Shown here piece by piece: positions 9,489 through 18,008 of a stretch of 64,000 bases of DNA. Source of the DNA: Polaribacter sp. IC066 (lineage in GTDB: Bacteria; Bacteroidota; Bacteroidia; Flavobacteriales; Flavobacteriaceae). The first letter of the stretch is position 1; each line of letters starts with the position of its first letter. The notes beneath the pieces were generated by a model. It did no database searches, was not told the DNA's origin, and saw only the letters and a list, made by a program, of their open reading frames with translations. The stretch spans positions 54,333 through 118,332 of the forward strand of contig NZ_VORR01000004.1 in assembly GCF_007997085.1 (NCBI RefSeq), in the 5' to 3' direction. The translations under genes were made by a program, and so were the position numbers.

Positions 9489-12400
9489 ATGTACTTAATT
9501 TTTGATACAGAAACCACAGGTTTACCTAAAAGCTGGAACGCCCCTATAACAAATACAGATAACTGGCCAAGATGTGTGCAAATTGCTTGGCAATTGCATG
9601 ATGATATGGGAAATGTTTTAGAGCACAACGATTTCCTTATCAAACCAGAGGGTTATAATATTCCGTATGACGCCGAAAGAATCCACGGAATTTCTACAGA
9701 ACTAGCAGAAAAAGACGGAATTTCTCTAAACGAATGTTTACGCTTATTTAATGAAGTTTTAGGTAAAACCAAGTTTATTGTGGGTCAGAATTTAAATTTC
9801 GACCTCAATATTATGGGTTGTGAATTTCATCGGTTAGGCGTTGAAAATAAGATGACTTCTTTGCCAATTTTAGATACCTGTACCGAGAAAACGGCATTAA
9901 TGTGCCAGATTCCTGGAGGTCGTGGTGGCAAATTTAAATTACCAACCTTAACAGAATTACACAATCATTTATTTGGCGCTGGTTTTGGCGATGCGCATAA
10001 TGCAACTGCCGATGTTGAGGCAACAACGCGTTGTTTTTTAGAGTTAATTCGTATTAGAGAGTTTACCAAGGAGCAATTAGATGTTGATGCAGATTATTTC
10101 AAGAATTTCTCGGAAACAAATCCCAAACCAATTCAGGTTATTGGTCTAAAACACATCAACCTAAAAAAAGAAAGTGATAAAATTAGAAAGCGTCTTGACA
10201 AATTAAAAGATACCGTTTCTACCAAATCTACCTCTGATGGTTTAGCAGAATTAAAAGACGTACAATTTTCACATTTACACAATCATACGCAATATTCTGT
10301 TTTACAATCTACCATGCAAATTGGTCATATTGTAGCCGCGGCAGCAAAAGATAATATGCCCGCAGTTGCGATGACAGATACTGCCAACATGATGGCTTCG
10401 TTCCATTTTGTAAGCGCTATTTTAAATCATAATAAAACAGCTGCAACACCGATGAAACCTATTGTTGGTTGTGAGTTTAATGTCTGTGGCGATCATAAAA
10501 ACAAGTCTGTAAAAGACAACGGTTATCAAGTTGTTTTGTTGGCAAAAAATAAAAAAGGATATCACAATTTAGCAAAAATGTCTTCGATTGCTTTTGTAGA
10601 TGGTTTTTACTATGTGCCTAGAATCGATAGAGAAATCATCAAACAATACAAAGAAGATATTATTGTTTTAACAGGAAATTTATATGGTGAAGTACCCAGT
10701 AAAATTCTAAATCTTGGAGAAAAACAAGCAGAAGAGGCTCTAATTTGGTGGAAAGAACAATTTAAAGATGATTTTTATATTGAGCTAATGCGTCATGATC
10801 AACAAGACGAAAACATTGTAAATGAAACTTTATTAAAGTTTTCTAAAAATCATGATGTTAAGATTATTGCCACCAACAACACCTTCTATTTAGAGAAAAA
10901 AGATGCCAATGCACACGATATTTTGCTATGTGTAAAGGATGGCGAAAAGCAAGCAACCCCAATTGGGAAAGGCCGTGGTTATCGTTATGGCTTGCCAAAT
11001 GACGAGTATTATTTTAAGTCTTCGGATGAAATGAAAACGCTCTTTGCAGATTTGCCAGAGGCGATTACCAACATTCAAGAAATTGTTGATAAAATTGAAA
11101 TTTTTACACTAGCAAGAGATGTATTATTGCCTGCTTTTGATATTCCCGACGAATTTAAAGATATCGCTGATGAAGCCGATAAAGGAAAACGTGGAGAAAA
11201 TAATTTCTTAAAACACTTAACTTTTGTAGGGGCAAAAAAACGATATGGCGAGATTACGGAATCTATTAAAGAACGTTTAGATTTTGAATTATCGGTTATT
11301 GAAAAAACAGGCTATCCTGGTTATTTCTTAATTGTAGAGGATTTTATTCGCGAAGCCAGAAATATGGATGTTGCTGTAGGTCCCGGTCGTGGCTCTGCTG
11401 CAGGTTCTGTAGTTGCTTATTGTTTGTGGATTACAAATATTGATCCTATTCTATACGATTTACTTTTTGAGCGTTTTTTAAATCCAGAACGTGTTTCAAT
11501 GCCCGATATCGATATTGATTTTGATGATGAAGGTCGAGGTCGAGTGATGGAGTATGTAATTAATAAATATGGTGCCAATCAGGTTGCGCAAATTATTACC
11601 TACGGAACCATGGCGGCAAAATCATCTATTAGAGATACTGCCAGAGTTTTAGATTTACCACTGTTTGAGGCAGATAGAATTGCAAAATTAATACCCAACA
11701 TCAAACTAAAAAATATTTTTAGTGATGATGCAAAAAGCAAAGGAAAAGTTGCGGGCTTAAGAGCTGAAGAAAAACAATTAATTGAAGAATTAAGACACAT
11801 GTCTTTTGGAAACGATTTGGTTTCTGAAACGATTAATAAGGCTACCATTTTAGAAGGTTCTGTAAGAAACACAGGTATCCATGCCTGTGGGGTTATTATT
11901 ACACCGGGCGATATTACCAATTATGTTCCGGTTGCTTTGGCAAAAGATTCTGACATGTATGTAACCCAATTTGATAACTCTGTGGTAGAATCTGCAGGTT
12001 TGTTAAAAATGGATTTCTTGGGATTAAAAACACTGACTTTAATTAAAGACACTGTTAAAATTGTAAAGGCTAGGCATAATGTTGATCTAGATCCAGATAG
12101 TTTCCCGTTAGATGATGAAAAGACATACGAGTTGTTCCAAAAAGGAGAAACTGTTGGTATTTTTCAGTATGAATCTCCCGGAATGCAGAAGCATATGCGT
12201 TCTTTAAAACCGACTGTTTTTGCCGATTTAATTGCCATGAATGCCTTGTACAGACCGGGACCTATGGAATATATTCCGAGTTTTATCAACAGAAAACACG
12301 GAACGGAAGATATTGAGTACGATTTACCTGCCATGGAAGAATATTTGGCAGAAACCTACGGAATTACAGTTTACCAAGAGCAAGTAATGTTACTCTCTCA

Positions 12401-13826
12401 AAAACTGGCAAATTTTACCAAAGGTGAGGCCGATGTTTTAAGAAAAGCAATGGGTAAAAAACAAATTTCGGTTCTTGATAAAATGAAACCAAAATTTATA
12501 GAGCAAGCCGCTACAAATGGTCATGATGCAGAAAAATTAGAGAAAATATGGAAAGACTGGGAAGCCTTTGCTAGTTATGCGTTTAACAAATCTCACTCTA
12601 CGTGTTATGCTTGGATTGCGTATCAAACAGCCTACTTAAAAGCACATTATCCAGCAGAATACATGGCTTCTGTGCTTTCTAACAATATGAATGATATTAA
12701 ATCGGTATCTTTCTTTATGGAAGAATGTAAACGAATGGGATTACCCGTTTTTGGTCCAGATTTAAATGAATCTTTTTTAAAATTCTCTGTAAACGGTGAT
12801 GGCGCTGTGCGTTTTGGAATGGCTGCTGTAAAAGGAGTTGGTGCCGGCGCAGTAAGAGCTATTATTAAAGAACGTGAAGAAAACGGAAATTATGCCTCAA
12901 TTTTTGATTTAGCAAAACGTGTAGATTTGCGTGCTGCTAACAAAAAATCTTTTGATAGTTTGATAAAAGCAGGTGCTTTCGATTCTTTTGCAGATACGCA
13001 CAGAGCGCAATATTTTCATACAGACGAAAAAGGGTTGACTTTTTTAGAACGTGCCATGAAATTTGGTAGTAAATACCAAGAAAACGAAAACTCTGCACAG
13101 GTTTCTATGTTTGGCGAAGCTTCAACCGTGCAGTTTCCAGAACCAGACATTCCTGAATGTGAAACTTGGGGAACTATGGAGCTTTTATCCCAAGAAAAAG
13201 AAGTTATCGGAATTTATATTTCTGCGCACCCGCTAGATGATTTTAAAAATGAAATGATTTTTTGTAACGCTTCTTTAAGACATTTTAAAGACGATTTATC
13301 AAAATACATCAATATGAATTTGTCTTTTGCAGGCATTATTTCTGATGTGCAACACAGGGTTTCTAAAGCAGGTAAGGGTTGGGCAATGTTTACCATTGAA
13401 GATTATAGTGATAGCAACGAATTTAGAATTTTTGGCGAAGAATATTTAAGGTTGAAACACTTTTTAGTTCCGAATTCTTTCTTGTTTGTGCGCGCAACCA
13501 TACAAGCTGGCTGGACCAGCAAAGAAGGTGTTGTTGGGGAACCAAGATTGAAGTTTACAGAAATGAAACTATTGCATGATATTATGGATGAACTCTGTAA
13601 AAAAATCACTATTAAGATACAACTACAAGAAATTAAAGAAAATACAATACTAAATTTAGAAACAATTTTAAAAAACAATCCTGGAAATCAATCTCTAAAC
13701 TTTACAGTTTGGGATGCGAAAGAAAAAATTGAAGTAAGTTTGCCAAGTAGAAATACAAAAATTAAGGTGTCTAATGAATTCTTGGCTACTTTAGAGAAAC
13801 AGCAAATTAATTTTAAGCTGAATTAA
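9489..13826 (+). CDS. dnaE: DNA polymerase III alpha subunit with fused N-terminal DEDDh exonuclease
   Basis: The 1,445-residue replicative polymerase is about 285 residues longer than E. coli DnaE because a proofreading exonuclease precedes it. Residues 1-190 form a DnaQ-like DEDDh domain (DTETTG at 6-11, then HNATADVEAT). A PHP domain follows from about 260 (HLHNHTQYS). The family C polymerase core has VGPGRGSAAGS (about 630), the catalytic acidic motif PDIDIDFDD (about 672) and KMDFLGL (about 840). Helix-hairpin-helix and OB-fold regions lie toward the C-terminus. Polymerase and proofreader would therefore be made as one chain. Whether the PHP domain is also catalytic cannot be told here. 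It is a single gene. Confidence 0.96.
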   Translation: MYLIFDTETTGLPKSWNAPITNTDNWPRCVQIAWQLHDDMGNVLEHNDFLIKPEGYNIPYDAERIHGISTELAEKDGISLNECLRLFNEVLGKTKFIVGQNLNFDLNIMGCEFHRLGVENKMTSLPILDTCTEKTALMCQIPGGRGGKFKLPTLTELHNHLFGAGFGDAHNATADVEATTRCFLELIRIREFTKEQLDVDADYFKNFSETNPKPIQVIGLKHINLKKESDKIRKRLDKLKDTVSTKSTSDGLAELKDVQFSHLHNHTQYSVLQSTMQIGHIVAAAAKDNMPAVAMTDTANMMASFHFVSAILNHNKTAATPMKPIVGCEFNVCGDHKNKSVKDNGYQVVLLAKNKKGYHNLAKMSSIAFVDGFYYVPRIDREIIKQYKEDIIVLTGNLYGEVPSKILNLGEKQAEEALIWWKEQFKDDFYIELMRHDQQDENIVNETLLKFSKNHDVKIIATNNTFYLEKKDANAHDILLCVKDGEKQATPIGKGRGYRYGLPNDEYYFKSSDEMKTLFADLPEAITNIQEIVDKIEIFTLARDVLLPAFDIPDEFKDIADEADKGKRGENNFLKHLTFVGAKKRYGEITESIKERLDFELSVIEKTGYPGYFLIVEDFIREARNMDVAVGPGRGSAAGSVVAYCLWITNIDPILYDLLFERFLNPERVSMPDIDIDFDDEGRGRVMEYVINKYGANQVAQIITYGTMAAKSSIRDTARVLDLPLFEADRIAKLIPNIKLKNIFSDDAKSKGKVAGLRAEEKQLIEELRHMSFGNDLVSETINKATILEGSVRNTGIHACGVIITPGDITNYVPVALAKDSDMYVTQFDNSVVESAGLLKMDFLGLKTLTLIKDTVKIVKARHNVDLDPDSFPLDDEKTYELFQKGETVGIFQYESPGMQKHMRSLKPTVFADLIAMNALYRPGPMEYIPSFINRKHGTEDIEYDLPAMEEYLAETYGITVYQEQVMLLSQKLANFTKGEADVLRKAMGKKQISVLDKMKPKFIEQAATNGHDAEKLEKIWKDWEAFASYAFNKSHSTCYAWIAYQTAYLKAHYPAEYMASVLSNNMNDIKSVSFFMEECKRMGLPVFGPDLNESFLKFSVNGDGAVRFGMAAVKGVGAGAVRAIIKEREENGNYASIFDLAKRVDLRAANKKSFDSLIKAGAFDSFADTHRAQYFHTDEKGLTFLERAMKFGSKYQENENSAQVSMFGEASTVQFPEPDIPECETWGTMELLSQEKEVIGIYISAHPLDDFKNEMIFCNASLRHFKDDLSKYINMNLSFAGIISDVQHRVSKAGKGWAMFTIEDYSDSNEFRIFGEEYLRLKHFLVPNSFLFVRATIQAGWTSKEGVVGEPRLKFTEMKLLHDIMDELCKKITIKIQLQEIKENTILNLETILKNNPGNQSLNFTVWDAKEKIEVSLPSRNTKIKVSNEFLATLEKQQINFKLN

Positions 13827-14014
13827 ATTAAAATAAGTTTTTAAGAAAACTAGCGTTGACAAAAAAATATAAGTTAAACCATAATTTTAGAAACCTTACA
13901 CTTATAACTTAAATTAAACTCATTCTTAATAATTAAGATTGCCAAAAAGCAAATACAGAAAAAAAGAATTATTCTTATTTTTGTACCTTAGTTTAAAACA
14001 GTTGAAAACATAGA

Positions 14015-15316
14015 ATGATACAAGAAAAAAATGGAACGTGGGTAAGTTGGAATGAGAACCTTATCTACGATTACAAAAATCTTTACCGCATTGAGAACGA
14101 ACAAGAACTGCAAGATGTTGTTTCGAAAGCTGATAAAATCCGCTTTTTTGGCACCAAGCAATCTTCAGCAGATATCGCTGCAGGTATAGAAACATTAATT
14201 GATATTACGACGTACAACAAAATAATATCTTACAACGATTCTGAACACACGGTTACCGTACAATCAGGACTAATTTTAGGCGATTTATTAGAAGCAATTG
14301 AAGCAAAAGGTTGGTGTATTCCTTGTTTGCCAGATATTAATACAATTACTATTGGTGGCGCATTAGCTACTGGAACACATGGAACTAGTGGAAAGTTATT
14401 GTGTGAATACATGACAAGCTGTACAATAGTATTAGCAGACGGATCTTTGAAAACCATTACAGAAGGCGAAGAAATGATGGATGCAATAAGAGTTTCTTTG
14501 GGAGCTTTAGGAATCATGTCTACCGTTACTTTTAAATGTGAGCCTATATACACGTTGCATGTGAAGGAATTTCCGGAAAATGATTCTGAATGGTTGCCAA
14601 AAATTAATGACAGATTAAAAAAACACGATTTTTTAAGAATTCTTTGGATGCCTCACACAGATCATGGGTATGTAATTACGGGTGATAAAATTGATCCTGA
14701 TACAGAAATAAAGGAAGATTTAGGTCCTGCATATTTAAAACACAGAAGAACAGCATCTAAAATTTTATATAAATATTCACACGTATATCCTTGGATTACG
14801 GCGATTGCAAACAAAATTATACACAAAGCATTTTTTAGTTCTACCAAAGAACATAAAGGGTCTTTATACCAAGCAACCGTTACCAAATCTAGAGGTTCTG
14901 TGATAGAATTAGCAGAATGGACTATTGGCTTGAATAAATTTCCACAGGTTTTTGAAGAGTTAAAAACGGAAATTAATAAATGGTCTAATAAATCGTTTAT
15001 TCATATACCGATGGATGTTCGTTTTATTCAAAAAGATAACTCTTGGTTAAGTTACGCTTATAAAGAAGATATGGTTACGATGGGTTGTGTTTCTAGAAAC
15101 GCAGCTACCGCAGATAGCTATGAAGCGTTTAAAAGTATTGAAAAAATATTTTTAAAATACGGTGGGAAACCTCACTGGGGGAAACGTTTTGCTGCCAAAA
15201 ATAACCAATTGACTAAAATTTATGCGAAATGGGAAGATTTTAAAGTGTTAAGACAAAAAATGGATCCTACTGATAAATTTTTAAATCCGTATTTAACAAA
15301 ATTATTTAATGCATAA
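14015..15316 (+). CDS. FAD-dependent sugar-lactone oxidase (D-arabinono-1,4-lactone oxidase family)
   Basis: A 433-residue flavoprotein. An FAD-binding type 4 (PCMH) domain spans about residues 15-185, with the GGALATGTHGTSG motif at 114-126. The C-terminal half is the aldonolactone oxidase domain, carrying the diagnostic HWGK at 387-390. Family members oxidise aldono-lactones such as gulonolactone, galactonolactone or arabinonolactone, or the parent alditols, with oxygen or another acceptor. No signal peptide, so it is cytoplasmic. The next gene overlaps by 8 bases and encodes a HAD phosphatase, which points to a joint role in handling a sugar or sugar phosphate. The exact substrate is unknown. 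Confidence 0.87.
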   Translation: MIQEKNGTWVSWNENLIYDYKNLYRIENEQELQDVVSKADKIRFFGTKQSSADIAAGIETLIDITTYNKIISYNDSEHTVTVQSGLILGDLLEAIEAKGWCIPCLPDINTITIGGALATGTHGTSGKLLCEYMTSCTIVLADGSLKTITEGEEMMDAIRVSLGALGIMSTVTFKCEPIYTLHVKEFPENDSEWLPKINDRLKKHDFLRILWMPHTDHGYVITGDKIDPDTEIKEDLGPAYLKHRRTASKILYKYSHVYPWITAIANKIIHKAFFSSTKEHKGSLYQATVTKSRGSVIELAEWTIGLNKFPQVFEELKTEINKWSNKSFIHIPMDVRFIQKDNSWLSYAYKEDMVTMGCVSRNAATADSYEAFKSIEKIFLKYGGKPHWGKRFAAKNNQLTKIYAKWEDFKVLRQKMDPTDKFLNPYLTKLFNA

Positions 15317-15974
15317 AACAACAAAAGTGATTCCTAAAGGAGTATTATTTGATTTTGACGGCGTAGTTGTAGATAGCGCTGAAAGTCATAATAGTGCATG
15401 GTCGTCGGCTTTCCAAGAATTATTTGGAGAACCGATTGCCGCATTTCCTAGAAGTCTTTCAGGAAAATCGCCAATGGTGATTGCGAACTATTTTTGTGGT
15501 GTTATTGAAAAAGAAGATCAAACAGAAGAATTATTTTTTCTAAAAGATAAACATTTAGATCTATATTTTAAGACACCAAAATTATTGCCAGGAGTGCATG
15601 AAATTGTTGCTTTTTTAAATGGTAAAAATATTCCTAACGGAGTAGCAAGTAATGCTACAAAGCAATTTTTAAAGAATAGTATTCATCATTTAAATTTAGA
15701 CTTTACAACCGTTTTTGGTCTTCAAGATTATGAGAAACCAAAACCCTCTCCAGAAGCATATATTACTTTAGCAAGTGCTTTAGGTTTTAAAGAAGATGAT
15801 TTTAAAACTATTTGGGTTTTTGAAGATAGCCTAACTGGCACAACAGCAGCTAAATTAGCAGGAATGGTTCCTATCGGAATTCTAACGCACTATTCTGAAC
15901 AAGAATTGAAAGATGCTGGCAGTGAACTAGTTTTTAAAACACTTTTAGAAGCGTATCAGTATTTGTCTGAATAA
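15309..15974 (+). CDS. HAD superfamily hydrolase, beta-phosphoglucomutase/sugar phosphatase subfamily
   Basis: A 221-residue HAD protein with all four motifs: nucleophile Asp15 and acid/base Asp17 in FDFDGVVVDS, the motif II segment GVASNATK, the motif III lysine in EKPKPSPEAY, and motif IV acids in VFEDSLTGTTAA. The four-helix cap inserted after motif I matches the beta-phosphoglucomutase-like group, which includes mutases and small sugar-phosphate phosphatases. The start overlaps the lactone oxidase by 8 bases, indicating translational coupling. A strong terminator follows 22 bases after the stop. It probably dephosphorylates a sugar phosphate related to the oxidase substrate, which is inference. 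Confidence 0.88.
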   Translation: MHKTTKVIPKGVLFDFDGVVVDSAESHNSAWSSAFQELFGEPIAAFPRSLSGKSPMVIANYFCGVIEKEDQTEELFFLKDKHLDLYFKTPKLLPGVHEIVAFLNGKNIPNGVASNATKQFLKNSIHHLNLDFTTVFGLQDYEKPKPSPEAYITLASALGFKEDDFKTIWVFEDSLTGTTAAKLAGMVPIGILTHYSEQELKDAGSELVFKTLLEAYQYLSE

Positions 15975-15996
15975 TATTTATAAAGTATTAAAGTTA

Positions 15997-16033
15997 AAAG
16001 CCTCTACAATTTAAAATTGTAGAGGCTTTTTTA
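15997..16033 (+). terminator. Rho-independent terminator of the lactone oxidase-HAD operon
   Basis: Perfect stem AAAGCCTCTACAAT / ATTGTAGAGGCTTT (arms 15997-16010 and 16016-16029) around a five-base loop, followed by a T run. Confidence 0.93.
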
Positions 16034-16051
16034 ATAGATCATGCATGCTAT

Positions 16052-16157
16052 CCTGCAAGTTTTTTTTTCAACCTTGTAGGTATTGTAAAATTAACATATT
16101 GCAATTAACAATTTTTTAAAACATAATTATACCAACAAGTTTTTTAAAACCTTGTAG
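16052..16157. repeat. Two degenerate CAAG...CCTTGTAG hairpin repeats
   Basis: Copies at 16052-16080 and 16131-16157 share the layout CAAG, T-rich centre, AACCTTGTAG, and each can fold imperfectly through CAAG/CTTG. They lie between the HAD terminator and the gldA stop. The second copy could serve as a weak terminator for gldA on the minus strand, but it has no U tract. They look like members of an intergenic palindromic repeat family. Confidence 0.45.
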
Positions 16158-16164
16158 AAAAAAA

Positions 16165-17058
16165 TCAAGAAGTTACCTCCCTAAAAAGCGTCTCTAAATT
16201 TTTAGTTTGCGCCGTTAATCCTAAAATTTTTAAATTGTTTTCTTGTGCAAAGTCGAATATTTTAGAACGCATATCTTCCTCTGAATTAAAAGTCAATTGC
16301 CAAGTATTTTCTGTGATATTGATCGTTGATAACAAATATTGAAATTGACTGAATATTTTTTTATCAACAGAAACGTTAAAAGTAACTTCTATAATTTGTT
16401 GTTGCTTATTTTGGAGTTCAGAAAGTTTTTTATCAACCAAAATCTCACCTTTTTTTATGATGATTACGCGATCGCAAACCGCTTCTACTTCTTGCATAAT
16501 ATGTGTAGAAAATAAAACTGTTTTTTCTTTTCCTAATTCTTTGATTAATTCCCTAATTTCTACTAATTGATTCGGATCTAAACCCGTTGTGGGTTCATCT
16601 AAAATTAAAACGGTTGGATTATGCAATATAGCCGCAGCTAAACCAACTCTTTGCTGATACCCTTTAGATAGTTGGTGTATTTTTTTGTGAGCTTCTGCCT
16701 TTAACCCTACTTTTTTAATACAATTCTCAATTTGACTTTTATCAACCTTATAAATCGAAGCCTGAAACTGCAAATATTCGCGCACATACATGTCTTTATA
16801 CAACGGATTATGTTCTGGCAAATACCCAATAATTCTTTTAGCTTCTATCGTATTTTGCAATACATCTATTTCATCAACAAAAACTTCACCTTCATTTGGT
16901 TTTATAAACCCTGTTAAGATTTTCATCATGGTAGATTTCCCTGCGCCATTGGGCCCTAAAAAACCGATTATTTGTCCTTTATCCGCAGAAAAAGAAATAT
17001 TTGACAATACTTTTTGAGTATTATAAATTTTACTAACAGCTGACACTTTTATGGACAT
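16165..17058 (-). CDS. gldA: Gliding-motility ABC transporter ATP-binding subunit GldA
   Basis: A 297-residue ABC ATPase with Walker A GPNGAGKST (35-43), a signature region LSKGYQQRVGLA (about 134-145) and Walker B VLILDEPTTGLDP. The roughly 80-residue C-terminal extension after the nucleotide-binding domain, and the overall length, agree with flavobacterial GldA. In Flavobacterium johnsoniae GldA works with the membrane proteins GldF and GldG, and loss affects gliding. Those partners are not in this window. The gene lies downstream of a membrane protein gene on the same strand with a 106-base gap. Another ABC-2 type exporter ATPase is the main alternative. Confidence 0.78.
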   Translation of the reverse strand: MSIKVSAVSKIYNTQKVLSNISFSADKGQIIGFLGPNGAGKSTMMKILTGFIKPNEGEVFVDEIDVLQNTIEAKRIIGYLPEHNPLYKDMYVREYLQFQASIYKVDKSQIENCIKKVGLKAEAHKKIHQLSKGYQQRVGLAAAILHNPTVLILDEPTTGLDPNQLVEIRELIKELGKEKTVLFSTHIMQEVEAVCDRVIIIKKGEILVDKKLSELQNKQQQIIEVTFNVSVDKKIFSQFQYLLSTINITENTWQLTFNSEEDMRSKIFDFAQENNLKILGLTAQTKNLETLFREVTS

Positions 17059-17164
17059 ATTATATGTTGATATTTTTTAGGTTTTAAAACGCTTTTCTTA
17101 ATCAAACACGAAAGACTTCGATAGGTATCTAATACGATGATAACGTAATTTAATCTTATTTAGT

Positions 17165-17929
17165 TTAGGCTTTTGTTGTTAGTAATCTAATCTTCCGAAT
17201 ATTTTTCATTCGTGACCAGGCTATTTTATGACGCTTTTTATAAAACCATAATGTACCTAAATCTAATAAAAAGTAAAAAAAACTAATACCGCTTGGCGGA
17301 TTATGGCTTGGTAAAAAACCGAAAACTCCCCAAGCTGTTGCGGGCCATTTCCAACATAAATAATTGGTGCCAATAATTTCTAAATAAGCAACAGAAATAT
17401 ACATCGTTAAATAAAAAAGACGCTCTCTTGGTTTGTTTCTTAAAATAAATAAGGTGGCAATGGTCATCACAAAACCAAAAACATCATTTTTAAGAATTAA
17501 AAAAACAGCTGCATAAATAAAAATAAAAATTGCGAGCACTTTCTCTAATTTTATGCGATGTTTTATAATTGATTTTGCTCTTGAAAAATATAAAACGGCA
17601 ACATATACCAAAGCATGACCAGGAGGCACGTAATGTGGCACATTTTCTAATCTATAAGTGTACATACCCATAGCCACTGAAAACAAATATTCTCCTATAA
17701 CACCGATAAGCACGGCATAAATCATTTGTTCCTTTATGCGTTTGTTTACGTAAAAAAAGGTGATCGCAAACCCAATAAACATGCTACTATTTGCATAAAA
17801 TTGCGCATCTTTAGTAATCTCTAACATATAGAAACTATCTAAAAAAAGCCCGAATAATATAAACAAATACAATGCTCCTAAACTTTTAAGAGTGGCATAT
17901 ACTGGAGATTTTGATGCTAACAAACTCAT
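17165..17929 (-). CDS. Polytopic membrane protein of unknown function
   Basis: A 254-residue hydrophobic protein with about seven or eight predicted membrane segments and a basic C-terminal tail (RMKNIRKIRLLTTKA). Conserved-looking polar motifs are YRLENVPHYVPPGHALVY (about residues 93-110) and NYLCWKWPATAWGVFG with SHNPPSG shortly after, both at segment ends, which could line a binding or catalytic site. No family is recognised. It lies between the beta-barrel operon and gldA, on the same strand as both, with gaps of about 80 and 106 bases. Confidence 0.7.
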   Translation of the reverse strand: MSLLASKSPVYATLKSLGALYLFILFGLFLDSFYMLEITKDAQFYANSSMFIGFAITFFYVNKRIKEQMIYAVLIGVIGEYLFSVAMGMYTYRLENVPHYVPPGHALVYVAVLYFSRAKSIIKHRIKLEKVLAIFIFIYAAVFLILKNDVFGFVMTIATLFILRNKPRERLFYLTMYISVAYLEIIGTNYLCWKWPATAWGVFGFLPSHNPPSGISFFYFLLDLGTLWFYKKRHKIAWSRMKNIRKIRLLTTKA

Positions 17930-18008
17930 TTGGCTAAAATAAATAAAGTAAATAAAAAATGACTCAAAAAGATTGAGCCATTTTTAATAAAATATAGAAA
18001 GGTTTCTA

